Shown here: positions 55,192 through 63,299 of the stretch, piece after piece | Position numbering within the stretch: the stretch's first letter is position 1 | Layout of the letters: every line of letters starts with the position of its first letter | Notes under the pieces: generated by a model | The model's database searches: none | What the model was told of the DNA's origin: nothing | Seen by the model: only the letters and a program-made list of their open reading frames with translations | DNA from: Zunongwangia mangrovi | GTDB lineage: Bacteria; Bacteroidota; Bacteroidia; Flavobacteriales; Flavobacteriaceae | Assembly: GCF_900112105.1 (NCBI RefSeq) | Contig: NZ_FOKV01000007.1 | Coordinates: 62,001 to 126,000 of the forward strand | Reading direction: 5' to 3' | DNA: 64,000 nucleotides | Made by a program: the position numbers and the translations under genes

Positions 55192-56658
55192 ATGAAAAAA
55201 GTATTCAAAAAAGCAACAATATCAGCCATATTTCTTGGACTTATTTTTTCTGTTTTCTCTTGTAATAATATAGAAAAGAAAACTGAAACAGAGACAGAAG
55301 GTCATTCTCATTCGCATGATGAAAATGGTACTGGGCATAGTCATTCACATACGCATTATGAAGCTAATGATACTATACCTGCGCATAAACTTTTATATCC
55401 TAGTAAAGTGCCAGATCGTATTATCGCGAATGTTCCTGAAGATGCCGCCACAATGATTGCTGTAAATTGGCGAACCAATCAACAAATTAATAACGCGGTA
55501 TTAGAAGTAGCTGTTGCCACAGATGGCCCAGAATTTCAACTTGGAGACATTAAAAGTGTAAATGCTAAAACTGAAGTTTTTGAAAATAAACATGTTAAGC
55601 ATAACGAACCTTTGGTAAAGACTAATTATCACTCGGCATCCATTACGGGCTTAGAACCTAAAACGACCTATGTTTACCGTGTAGGGAGTAATGAACTAGA
55701 GGGAGATACGCTATGGAGCGAATGGTTTCAATATACAACAGCATCAGATAAAACTGGAGAAGAGTTTAGTTTTATCTATTTTGGAGATGCTCAAAACCAG
55801 GTTAAATCGATGTGGAGTCGTGTGATTAGAAACTCGTATAGAAAATTTCCTTCGGTAGATTTTATGTTACATGCAGGAGATTTAATAAACGATCATGATT
55901 CTAATTTACAGTGGGGAGAATGGTTTTATTCTGGTAGTTTTATCCATGCTACGGTGCCAAGTATTATGACGCCCGGTAATCATGAATATAAAGACACAAC
56001 ACTTACGCCTTTATGGCAACCACAATTTAATTTACCTAAAAACGGACCAAAAGGAATAAATGAGATTTCTGAAACCACTTATGCAGTAGATTATCAGGAT
56101 CTAAAAGTAATTTCAATAGACTGTATTAATTTTGATCGTAAAGATGAGCATAGAGAAGCACAGGTGCAATGGTTAGATTCAATTTTAAAGAATAATACTA
56201 AAAAATGGACAGCATTAACTATGCATTTTCCGCTATACACACCGGCTCAAAAAAGAGAGGATAATGCGGTTCTTATTGAACATTTAAAGCCTTTAATAGA
56301 TAAATACAAAGTGGATCTTGTATTACAAGGACATGATCATACTTATGCAAGGGGACAAATTAGCAATAAAAAATCTGGTGTCACTTTAATGTCTGATGCA
56401 GGAACCATTTATGCAGTATCTGTTAGTGGTCCTAAAATGTATGAATCTACAGATAAGAAATGGATAGAAAGGCGAGGTGAGTTTACGCAATTATTTCAGA
56501 TCATTACTATTAAAAATAATAAACTCAGCTACGAAGCATATACGCCTATAGGTACATTATACGATGCATTTGATCTAACTAAAGCTGGAAACAAGAAAAT
56601 TTTAAAAAACAGAATTCCGGATACGCCAGTTAGGCTTAAAAGTGATTATACTCGATAA
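55192..56658 (+). CDS. Purple-acid-phosphatase-like metallophosphoesterase lipoprotein
   Basis: This 488-residue protein has the lipobox FSCN near residue 24 and then a His-rich linker (HSHSHDENGTGHSHSHTHYE). A fibronectin-like N-terminal domain lies at about residues 75-180. The metallophosphatase core has all five motif blocks: FGDAQ, LHAGDLINDHD, PGNHEY, ALTMHFPLY and LQGHDHTYARG. It hydrolyses phosphate esters at the cell surface or in the periplasm with a two-metal centre. It is the last gene after the sigma-FecR-SusCD group and defines its likely substrate class. Confidence 0.92.
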   Translation: MKKVFKKATISAIFLGLIFSVFSCNNIEKKTETETEGHSHSHDENGTGHSHSHTHYEANDTIPAHKLLYPSKVPDRIIANVPEDAATMIAVNWRTNQQINNAVLEVAVATDGPEFQLGDIKSVNAKTEVFENKHVKHNEPLVKTNYHSASITGLEPKTTYVYRVGSNELEGDTLWSEWFQYTTASDKTGEEFSFIYFGDAQNQVKSMWSRVIRNSYRKFPSVDFMLHAGDLINDHDSNLQWGEWFYSGSFIHATVPSIMTPGNHEYKDTTLTPLWQPQFNLPKNGPKGINEISETTYAVDYQDLKVISIDCINFDRKDEHREAQVQWLDSILKNNTKKWTALTMHFPLYTPAQKREDNAVLIEHLKPLIDKYKVDLVLQGHDHTYARGQISNKKSGVTLMSDAGTIYAVSVSGPKMYESTDKKWIERRGEFTQLFQIITIKNNKLSYEAYTPIGTLYDAFDLTKAGNKKILKNRIPDTPVRLKSDYTR

Positions 56659-56674
56659 TAGCGATTAAATGCTA

Positions 56675-56746
56675 TGAATCTTACCTTGATTTAAAGACCA
56701 TTTTCAAAGAGATGCTTCACTGACTTGCCCAGAGTTAGTTTGTTAA
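56675..56746 (+). repeat. Degenerate copy of the dispersed repeat
   Basis: GAATCTTACCTTGATTTAAA and CTTGCCCAGAGTTAGTTTG match the second half of the full copies. The element lacks the left GGCGCCGCC part. Confidence 0.6.
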
Positions 56747-56819
56747 GAAATATAATTTTCGAATTAAAATTAATAGAGTAAGTTTGTTTGATTGCAGTGT
56801 TTAATTCACATGTTGGTAG

Positions 56820-56846
56820 AAGCCTCTAAGAAATTAGAGGCTTTTT
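56820..56846 (+). terminator. Terminator downstream of the phosphatase gene
   Basis: AAGCCTCTAA and TTAGAGGCTT pair around GAAA and are followed by TTT. It lies 161 bp after the gene, past the degenerate repeat. Confidence 0.8.
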
Positions 56847-56963
56847 ATATAAAATGAGCTATATATGATACTGATCTTGGATATTTTTAAAGCCAGTTTT
56901 TAAGAACATCTAGTTTGGTATATACTAACTATATGACCTCTTTGATAAATATAGTTTTAATAG

Positions 56964-57290
56964 TTAGTGTGATACCAACTTTAAACCAACAATCGAACCG
57001 ATTAACGTGGTAATAAAGAATAACCTCCAGAAAGTAGCAGGTTCTTTAAAAACAAATATTCCTAAAAGCACGGTACCGGCCGCACCAATTCCAGTCCAAA
57101 CTGCATAAGCTGTACCAATAGGAAGTACCTTTGTTACTTTTACAAGCAAAGTCATGCTTAGAAATAGGCAGATTAAAAACCCGCCAAACCAAAGTTTAGA
57201 GATTATTCCTTGAGTATGATTTGCCTTACCCAGACATATAGCAAAAAGCATTTCAAACAAGCCGGCAATAATTAAAAGTATCCAATTCAT
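56964..57290 (-). CDS. SMR family efflux protein, Gdx/SugE-like
   Basis: This 108-residue protein has four membrane helices. The essential Glu is in IIAGLFEMLFAICLGKA at residue 13. The segment LPIGTAYAVWTGIGAAGTVL is shared by EmrE-type and Gdx-type members, and Lys22 after the Glu is seen in guanidinium exporters. It works as an antiparallel dimer exchanging cations for protons. Whether it exports guanidinium or drugs is not decided by the sequence. No guanidine riboswitch was recognised upstream. Confidence 0.85.
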   Translation of the reverse strand: MNWILLIIAGLFEMLFAICLGKANHTQGIISKLWFGGFLICLFLSMTLLVKVTKVLPIGTAYAVWTGIGAAGTVLLGIFVFKEPATFWRLFFITTLIGSIVGLKLVSH

Positions 57291-57360
57291 AGCTTATAAA
57301 TTTCAGCAAACATAGAAAGAATTAGAAACAGAATATTAATAAGTATCCTGATCCTTTTTA

Positions 57361-58512
57361 CTAAAAGTATTTTAAAATTCGATTCGTAGATCTTTTTTTA
57401 AATGTGCCGAATTTTTTGGCCGGCCAGTAAAGCAACATGCTCAATGCAATGGCTATGAGCCATACATATGCAATATGATTTACACCAAAGTATGCACCTT
57501 GATTAGCACCAAATGTCGTGTTCAATATTTGATAAGCGATAAGTAGGATGTATGAATGAGATACGTATACAAACATAGGAACACTACCAAAAGTTTTAAA
57601 TACGAGCATCCATGGTCGCTCAAAGCGCTCAATGAAATAGAGGAGAAAACAACCTATGCCGAGCGTTAACAATAAAAAATCCAGGGATGGAGGGTACTTT
57701 GTAAAATTAATGAAAGACATTATACTTTCTATTGGCGAGGAATGAATTTGCCAGTGGTTAGTTTCTCCGTAGAGATTGAAACCACGTAGTAGGCCTAGAA
57801 ATGTTAAAGATATAAAAGCACTAGCTAGCAGGAAGCGATGTCGATTTTTTGCAAGTTTAGTATTCGTATACAGCATCCCGGCATAATATCCTAAAAAAAT
57901 TACTCCTATCCAGGGAAGTACCGGATAAGAAACTTTTATGTTCAAAATCCCAGATTGTAGAAGATAACCACGATCATGTAGTATTGTCCATACTGGGAAG
58001 GCTATTTCCCCAGGTTGAAATTCTACAGGGGATAAAAGATTATGACCAAATATGATTAGCAAACCTATAATACCTAATATACGTTTTGGTAATTTAAGTA
58101 CTAAAGCCAAGACGATCATGCTAAGGCCAATGGCCCAAATTACCTGTAGGTATAAGTTTTGATAGTTCCCAAACCACGAAAAATTAATTAAGGTGATTTC
58201 CAAAACAATCAAAAATAAGCCGCGCTTCAATAAAAACGACTGAAGATCACGTTTTGGTTTCTGAATCGGATTTTGGTATAAATATGCAGAGAGCCCGGTT
58301 AGAAATACAAATATAGGTGCACAAAAATGAGCACTTAATCGAGTAAAGAATAAAGAGGGATCTGTATGTTGAATATCCATGGGATCTGTTACCTGATGAT
58401 GATAAAAGAAACGTTCTCGAACATGGTCTACTATCATTAGTAAAATAACCAGGCCACGAAGGATATCAATAGAATGAATTCGTTTTGAGGTACTTTTTAT
58501 TTTATGAGCCAT
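57361..58512 (-). CDS. DUF1624 acyltransferase-like membrane protein
   Basis: This 383-residue protein has about ten membrane helices. The N-terminal motif RIHSIDILRGLVILLMIVDH with a conserved Asp-His pair, then SAHFCAPIFVFLTGLSAYLY, is the heparan-N-acetyltransferase-like DUF1624 pattern. It may transfer an acyl group to an envelope sugar, but the substrate is unknown. It lies 63 bp downstream of a 63-residue ORF in the same direction, and a zinc-type inverted repeat precedes that ORF. Confidence 0.85.
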   Translation of the reverse strand: MAHKIKSTSKRIHSIDILRGLVILLMIVDHVRERFFYHHQVTDPMDIQHTDPSLFFTRLSAHFCAPIFVFLTGLSAYLYQNPIQKPKRDLQSFLLKRGLFLIVLEITLINFSWFGNYQNLYLQVIWAIGLSMIVLALVLKLPKRILGIIGLLIIFGHNLLSPVEFQPGEIAFPVWTILHDRGYLLQSGILNIKVSYPVLPWIGVIFLGYYAGMLYTNTKLAKNRHRFLLASAFISLTFLGLLRGFNLYGETNHWQIHSSPIESIMSFINFTKYPPSLDFLLLTLGIGCFLLYFIERFERPWMLVFKTFGSVPMFVYVSHSYILLIAYQILNTTFGANQGAYFGVNHIAYVWLIAIALSMLLYWPAKKFGTFKKRSTNRILKYF

Positions 58513-58575
58513 TTTTAAAGAGTGCAGAGTTGTAAAAGCACTGAACCAAAGGCTAAGCTTATAGTACTTTTACAA

Positions 58576-58767
58576 TTAGTTTAGAAGTTCTACTAGTACG
58601 ATAAGTACGTAATTATCTTTACGATTGAGGGATAGGTTCACTGTTTTAATTTTATATTTTCCATCGAGATGATTCAACATTTTTTCTTTTATAATGGAAT
58701 CTATAATAAAGGGGTTTTCAAAATCAATGGGAGCAATGAGCTCATAATTAAAAACTTTTGTATTCAT
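58576..58767 (-). CDS. Small hypothetical protein
   Basis: This 63-residue ORF reads MNTKVFNYELIAPIDFENPF, then a helix and KTVNLSLNRKDNYVLIVLV. It has an ATG start, codon use like its neighbours and no signal peptide. It is probably the first gene of the unit with the DUF1624 gene. The family is not recognised. Confidence 0.5.
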   Translation of the reverse strand: MNTKVFNYELIAPIDFENPFIIDSIIKEKMLNHLDGKYKIKTVNLSLNRKDNYVLIVLVELLN

Positions 58768-58784
58768 AAATCTTTTTTGAGTCT

Positions 58785-58812
58785 CTAATTAAACTTTGTT
58801 GCAATAACGTAA
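58785..58812. promoter_or_regulatory. Zur-type site candidate before the small ORF/DUF1624 unit
   Basis: AACTTTGTTGC (58792-58802) is identical over 11 bp to the core of the site before the COG0523 gene (GCAACAAAGTT on the other strand). It starts 25 bp upstream of the small ORF. Confidence 0.45.
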
Positions 58813-58978
58813 TTTTTTATTAAATTATTTTCAGGCTAAGTCATAAAATAAGATTAGATAGAATTATTATGATTCTGATTTTATATAACTGACTGATTAA
58901 GTCTTTGCTAATTATTAATTCTCACTATTTAAAAAGTTAACATCTAAATAATGTGAAACTTGTCTAATTAAATTAATT

Positions 58979-59001
58979 TTAACGCAACTAATATGCGTTA
59001 A
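58979..59001. promoter_or_regulatory. Zur-type inverted repeat before the alkaline phosphatase gene
   Basis: TTAACGCA and TGCGTTAA are perfect arms around 7 bp and end one base before the ATG at 59002. The left 11 bp, TTAACGCAACT, recur in the COG0523 promoter site on the - strand. Confidence 0.6.
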
Positions 59002-60414
59002 ATGAAAAGAAGAGATTTTTTTAAGAATGGTAGTCTTTTTGCCTTTGGAGGTCTAGTAAGTGATTTTCATTCTAATTTATGGCTTGATAATAAAGACGAA
59101 TTTGGCTCTAAGAAAGCTAGAAATATCATATTTATGGTGAGTGATGGTATGAGTACCGGAACGCTGAATATGGCAGATCGACTCTTGTATTTGAAAAATG
59201 GCAAAGATAGTCACTGGTTAGAATTATATCGGGAAGGCAAAATAAACAGGGCGCTTATGGATACAGCCTCTGCAGATTCAATGGTTACCGATTCGGCCGC
59301 TGCCAGTTCCTCATGGGGTGGTGGAAAGCGTGTCCCTAATGGATCATTAAATGTTTCTGCAAGCGGATTGAAGCACCTACCAATATGGCAAAAATTTAAA
59401 CAATCTGGTAAAAAGGTAGGATGTGTCACTACGGTTCCGATCACCCACGCTACTCCAGCTGGTTTTTGTGTGATGCAGAAAGATCGAGGTGATCAGGATC
59501 AAATCGCTCTAGATTATTTAGACATTGAAATTGATGTGATGATGGGTGGCGGTAATGAGAATTTTGCTGCTGACAAGCGAGGAGATGGCCGTGATCTTTA
59601 TAGTGCGTTTGAATCCAAAAATTATAAGGTTTTTAAGAACCGAGGTGAACTAATGAATTATAGGGGCAAACAACCTATGTTAGGAGTTTTTTCAGATGTT
59701 GGGCTACCCTATGCTCTAGATCGAGCTCATGATAGCGATTTAAGTGAAAATATACCTTCGCTTGCAGAAATGTCCAAAAAAGCAATAGACTATCTTTCTA
59801 CAAATAGCGATGATGGTTTCGTTTTACAAATTGAGGGAGGAAAAGTAGATTGGGCTGCCCATGCAAATGATGCTTCAGCATTACTTTACGATCAGATAGC
59901 TTTTGACGAAGCGATCAAAGAGGTCATCGATTTTGCAGAGAGTGATCAGGAAACTTTAGTAATTATTACTACGGATCATGGAAATGCTAATCCAGGCTTA
60001 ATAAAAAGTCATGAGGTAGATGAAAATTTTAATCATTTAAGTCACTTCACCCATACCAATGCCTGGCTATTAAATAAGATTAAAACGGAGGCCAACTCTT
60101 TTGGGTCAATAAGGGAATTGATTGCAGACGTTAATGGGAATCAAACCATTACAAAAGATCAGGCTAAAACCTTAATGAATTATTATACAAAAAGTAATGA
60201 GGGATTATATAATACTAACAATTTACCATTTGGTCCACTTGCTGAAATGCAAAAGGATTATACCTCTATAGGTTGGATTAGTATGAATCATTCCGGAGAT
60301 TATGTAGAACTTGCAGCTTATGGTCCTGGGAGTGATCAGCTTAATCCTTTTGTGAAGAATTACGAACTGCATAATTTTATGTTGAAGGTAGCAGAAGTAG
60401 AAAATAAATTTTAG
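59002..60414 (+). CDS. Alkaline phosphatase
   Basis: This 470-residue PhoA-type enzyme hydrolyses phosphate monoesters in the periplasm with Zn and Mg. The N-terminus MKRRDFFKNGSLFAFGG is a Tat-type signal. The metal Asp is in IIFMVSDGMS near residue 48, the nucleophile Ser in DSMVTDSAAASS near residue 97, and later metal sites in VLQIEGGKVDWAAHANDA near 280 and IITTDHGN near 328. An insert between the Ser and the second metal cluster is usual. Its promoter site suggests zinc control. Confidence 0.92.
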   Translation: MKRRDFFKNGSLFAFGGLVSDFHSNLWLDNKDEFGSKKARNIIFMVSDGMSTGTLNMADRLLYLKNGKDSHWLELYREGKINRALMDTASADSMVTDSAAASSSWGGGKRVPNGSLNVSASGLKHLPIWQKFKQSGKKVGCVTTVPITHATPAGFCVMQKDRGDQDQIALDYLDIEIDVMMGGGNENFAADKRGDGRDLYSAFESKNYKVFKNRGELMNYRGKQPMLGVFSDVGLPYALDRAHDSDLSENIPSLAEMSKKAIDYLSTNSDDGFVLQIEGGKVDWAAHANDASALLYDQIAFDEAIKEVIDFAESDQETLVIITTDHGNANPGLIKSHEVDENFNHLSHFTHTNAWLLNKIKTEANSFGSIRELIADVNGNQTITKDQAKTLMNYYTKSNEGLYNTNNLPFGPLAEMQKDYTSIGWISMNHSGDYVELAAYGPGSDQLNPFVKNYELHNFMLKVAEVENKF

Positions 60415-60436
60415 ACAGATTTTTTATAGAAAAATG

Positions 60437-60478
60437 TATAAACAAAGAGGGGATTTTTCAATCCCCTCTTTGTTTATA
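60437..60478 (+). terminator. Terminator of the alkaline phosphatase gene
   Basis: A long stem: TATAAACAAAGAGGGGAT pairs with ATCCCCTCTTTGTTTATA. A separate 9-bp inverted repeat, CCGGTAAAG with CTTTACCGG (60485-60546), lies beyond it and may serve the - strand gene. Confidence 0.85.
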
Positions 60479-60562
60479 AAATAACCGGTAAAGATGGCTG
60501 TAAAAAGTGATTAATTGTAAAACCAACCATTATGAAACTTTACCGGCTTGTTAAAATTTATT

Positions 60563-60605
60563 TATTGGCACCGCCATAGGGTATAAGCCCCGAGATAGTT
60601 TACTA
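60563..60605 (+). repeat. Dispersed intergenic repeat, copy 5, internally deleted
   Basis: The left end ATTGGCACCGCCATAGGG is joined directly to the right end CCCCGAGATAGTTTACTA, with about 55 bp missing. The right end again carries the stop codon of the - strand gene (60603-60605). Confidence 0.75.
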
Positions 60606-61412
60606 TTTGAGCTTAACGCTCCTTTTAACATCATTATACTCTCCGTCTATTGGGTTTCCTTCGGAATCTAAAAGTTGCAACCTAATACTTACTTCTCCTT
60701 TTGGAAGTCCTTTGATGATATATGGTTGCCATTTTTTGATTTCAAAAACATTTCCATTGATCGTTGCTTTTACATAGTTTCCATTTTCAGAGAGTTTTGT
60801 ATTCAATAAGAAAAAATCCAGCATTACATTTTTAGTATCTTCTCCTGAGTATTCTCCTTTTGGTCGGCTATAAATCAAGGTAGGCTTGTTAAAGTCTACA
60901 TTGGTTTGTGCTGCGGTTGATTCTCCCACTTTGATCGTCTTAGCGACATAAGAATTTTCATTTTTTACCGATTCGTGATACGATCTACTTAAAAATGCTA
61001 CGATATGGTGGGTGCCTTCGGTAAATTCTTTTGAAAAATCAGAATTGTAGTGTGCCGAATAAGGTTTATTGTCCACAATAAAATGAATATGTTGTCCTTT
61101 TCCTGAATTAGCCAATGAAGAGATGATATTGTTTTTGGTGGTTTGAGCTCCCAGTTCATAATTTTCTACTTCAAACTGAAAATCCAAAGTGTTTTCGCTG
61201 AATTGATTATCAACCGGCGCAGTTAATTTGAGTTTAGCGTCCTTATAGGCTGGAGAATCTGTTAATGCTACAATACTTATTTCTGAAACCTCATTTTCTT
61301 GTGAAACAACTTCTTCATCAGAATCGTGTGTTTCTTGTTTATTTTGATTTTTACAAGCAGTAAAGCTTATTAGGGCTATAAGACCATAAATTGATAATGT
61401 TCTATATTTCAT
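60603..61412 (-). CDS. Lipoprotein of unknown function
   Basis: This 269-residue lipoprotein has the lipobox FTAC at about residues 17-20, then an acidic linker. The body is two beta domains. It contains GKGQHIHFIVDNKPYSAHYN near residue 130 and GTHHIVAFLSRSYHES near 155. Homologues are sometimes named phosphopeptide-binding proteins, without support visible here. Histidines in these motifs could bind a metal. It lies 32 bp downstream of the COG0523 gene in the same direction, so it probably belongs to that zinc-linked unit. Confidence 0.75.
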   Translation of the reverse strand: MKYRTLSIYGLIALISFTACKNQNKQETHDSDEEVVSQENEVSEISIVALTDSPAYKDAKLKLTAPVDNQFSENTLDFQFEVENYELGAQTTKNNIISSLANSGKGQHIHFIVDNKPYSAHYNSDFSKEFTEGTHHIVAFLSRSYHESVKNENSYVAKTIKVGESTAAQTNVDFNKPTLIYSRPKGEYSGEDTKNVMLDFFLLNTKLSENGNYVKATINGNVFEIKKWQPYIIKGLPKGEVSIRLQLLDSEGNPIDGEYNDVKRSVKLK

Positions 61413-61444
61413 TTTTCGGATGCTTTTACAGTTAAACCTTAATT

Positions 61445-62638
61445 TTAAACGGGCCAGTTATCTTCTAAGATTAGGTTTCCATTACGCCATTTTTGGAGTT
61501 CCAAATTATTGAGCAAGCAGGCATTTAGTTGATTTCTTAGCTTTCGTTTATCGTAATCTATTCCAATAAAGACTAATTCATTCTTACGATCTCCTAGTTC
61601 AGGATCCCACTGTAGCTCTATAGTGTCTTGATTCTCTAAAAAAACTGGATGATCGATGCGTTGATTAAAGGGCATGGACGCCCACCATACTCCGGCGGGA
61701 TCTGTCTTAAAAGATCCACCTGCGCTACTCCATATGAGTGCCTGATCGGAACGGGAGGCTAGCCAGAATAATCCCTTACTTCTAATTATCCCGTGAGGGA
61801 AGTTTGCCATTAGGAATTGAAATAAACGTTCAGGATGAAATGGAAGTTTTTCTTTAAAAGTAATTGAACTAATGCCATATTCTTCTGTTTCTGGGGTATG
61901 TTTATTTTCCAATTCTTTGATCCATCCTGCTGATGCTTCAGCTTTTTGGAAATCAAAATAACCGGTATTGATTACTTCCTTATAATCAACTTTAGAATGC
62001 TGAGTCTCTAGAATTTTAGCTTCAGGGTTCAACGCTTTTATAATCCTTTGAACATGTTGCAATTCCTGTTTTGATACCAGATCAGTTTTATTCAGGACGA
62101 TAACATTAGCAAATTCAATTTGGTCTGTAAGTAAATTAACTATACTTCGATGATCTTCTTCATCATTAGCCATTTCACGATCCTCAAGAAGTTCTGCACT
62201 AGAAAAATCATTCAAAAAATTAAACGCGTCGACTACAGTTAACATACAGTCGATATAGCTAAAATCTTTCAGATTATACAAACCTTCGTAATCTTCAAAG
62301 CTAAAGGTTTGTGCTACAGGTATGGGTTCAGAAATTCCAGTACTTTCAATAATTAGATAATCGAAGCGGTTCTCTTTTGCAAGTCGTTGTACCTCTATCA
62401 TGAGGTCTTCACGTAATGTGCAACATATGCAACCATTGCTCATTTCGACTAATTTCTCTTCTGTTTTTGAAAGGGTATGTTGATTTTCTACAAATTGCGC
62501 ATCGATATTAATTTCGCTCATATCGTTTACAATGACAGCTAGTTTCATTCCTTCTCTGTTATGAAGAAGGTGATTAAGCAAGGTCGTTTTTCCTGCTCCT
62601 AGAAAACCACTAAGTACGGTAACCGGAAGTTTGCGCAT
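61445..62638 (-). CDS. COG0523 (CobW/ZNG1-like) GTP-dependent zinc metallochaperone
   Basis: This 397-residue GTPase has the G1 loop [15 protein letters not shown] near residues 12-26, the metal-binding motif GCICC near residue 71, the G3 region [12 protein letters not shown] and NKTD near 186. The C-terminal domain (about 260-397) includes [19 protein letters not shown] and FWLAS. Zinc-responsive members (ZNG1, ZigA, YeiR) load or insert zinc into client enzymes. A Zur-like gene is next upstream, and the promoter has a Zur-type site. Its clients may include enzymes such as the alkaline phosphatase. Confidence 0.9.
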   Translation of the reverse strand: MRKLPVTVLSGFLGAGKTTLLNHLLHNREGMKLAVIVNDMSEINIDAQFVENQHTLSKTEEKLVEMSNGCICCTLREDLMIEVQRLAKENRFDYLIIESTGISEPIPVAQTFSFEDYEGLYNLKDFSYIDCMLTVVDAFNFLNDFSSAELLEDREMANDEEDHRSIVNLLTDQIEFANVIVLNKTDLVSKQELQHVQRIIKALNPEAKILETQHSKVDYKEVINTGYFDFQKAEASAGWIKELENKHTPETEEYGISSITFKEKLPFHPERLFQFLMANFPHGIIRSKGLFWLASRSDQALIWSSAGGSFKTDPAGVWWASMPFNQRIDHPVFLENQDTIELQWDPELGDRKNELVFIGIDYDKRKLRNQLNACLLNNLELQKWRNGNLILEDNWPV

Positions 62639-62660
62639 ATCTTTATATTTTGATATGCGT

Positions 62661-62692
62661 CAAAAGTATGAAAAGCTTTTTAATAAAAGCAA
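62661..62692 (-). promoter_or_regulatory. Promoter of the COG0523 gene
   Basis: On the - strand the -7 box TACTTTTG is at 62668-62661 and TTG at 62692-62690, with 21 bp between. The -33 side lies inside the inverted repeat below. Confidence 0.6.
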
Positions 62693-62709
62693 CAAAGTTG
62701 CGTTAAAAA
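62687..62709. promoter_or_regulatory. Zur-type site over the -33 box of the COG0523 gene
   Basis: GCAAC-AAA-GTTGC (62689-62701) is a perfect inverted repeat. On the - strand it begins TTAACGCAACT, as in the site at 58979. A repressor here would block the promoter of the chaperone gene. Confidence 0.6.
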
Positions 62710-62741
62710 TAAAAAATAATAGCTAAGCTTCTAGTTTAGAT

Positions 62742-63152
62742 TTAATTAGTTGAGTTGATGCAACGCTTACAAGTCCCAATGATAAGCAGTTGGGTTTCTC
62801 TAATATTATATCCGGGCAGTTGAGGAACTTTTACAGTATTTGGTAAACACTCTACATTACCACATACTTCACATTGAAAATGTAAGTGATTATGAATATG
62901 CTGCGGAGGCTCTTCATTACAAGTTTTACAAAGCGCGAAAAAAGATTTGCCGTTTTGTCCCGTTACAAAATGAATTTTACCGGCTTCAACAAATCGATCT
63001 AACATTCGATATACTGTTGTTTTATTGATATGATCTTCTAATTGCTCTCTAATTTCATCAGCAGTTAAAGCCTTTTCAGCATTTTTCAAGAGGTCTAAAA
63101 CCGCTTTTTGATGTTTTGTGTTTCTTGTTTTTTTACTCTCCGTAGTTTTCAT
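62742..63152 (-). CDS. Fur family regulator, probably Zur
   Basis: This 136-residue regulator has the N-terminal winged helix with LTADEIREQLEDHINKTTVY near residues 33-52 and a C-terminal metal domain. Cysteine pairs are CKTC near 74 and CEVC near 94, with a third CKRC at the end, and His-rich HIHNHLHFQC between. It lacks the typical Fur HHHDH block. Together with the COG0523 gene downstream it is best read as a zinc sensor. Gap to that gene is 103 bp. Confidence 0.85.
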   Translation of the reverse strand: MKTTESKKTRNTKHQKAVLDLLKNAEKALTADEIREQLEDHINKTTVYRMLDRFVEAGKIHFVTGQNGKSFFALCKTCNEEPPQHIHNHLHFQCEVCGNVECLPNTVKVPQLPGYNIRETQLLIIGTCKRCINSTN

Positions 63153-63227
63153 AATCCTCCCTTTTATTACGTAAATGTAAGCTTTATCAAAAAAACTAAA
63201 AAATCACCTATTTTTCGTTTAAAACTA

Positions 63228-63252
63228 AAAGCAGGCCATTAAAGCCTGCTTT
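63228..63252 (-). terminator. Terminator of the partial secreted protein gene
   Basis: AAAGCAGGC pairs with GCCTGCTTT. On the - strand it is followed by TAGTTTTA, a weak T tail. Confidence 0.65.
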
Positions 63253-63299
63253 CGAATCAAAATTTGAAAAATGAAAAATATAAAAAATAAAACTACTTA

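Noticed and set aside
56900-57300. Guanidine riboswitch controlling the SMR exporter
   Set aside because: The DNA upstream of the start at 57290 shows no conserved guanidine-aptamer motif or stable stem.
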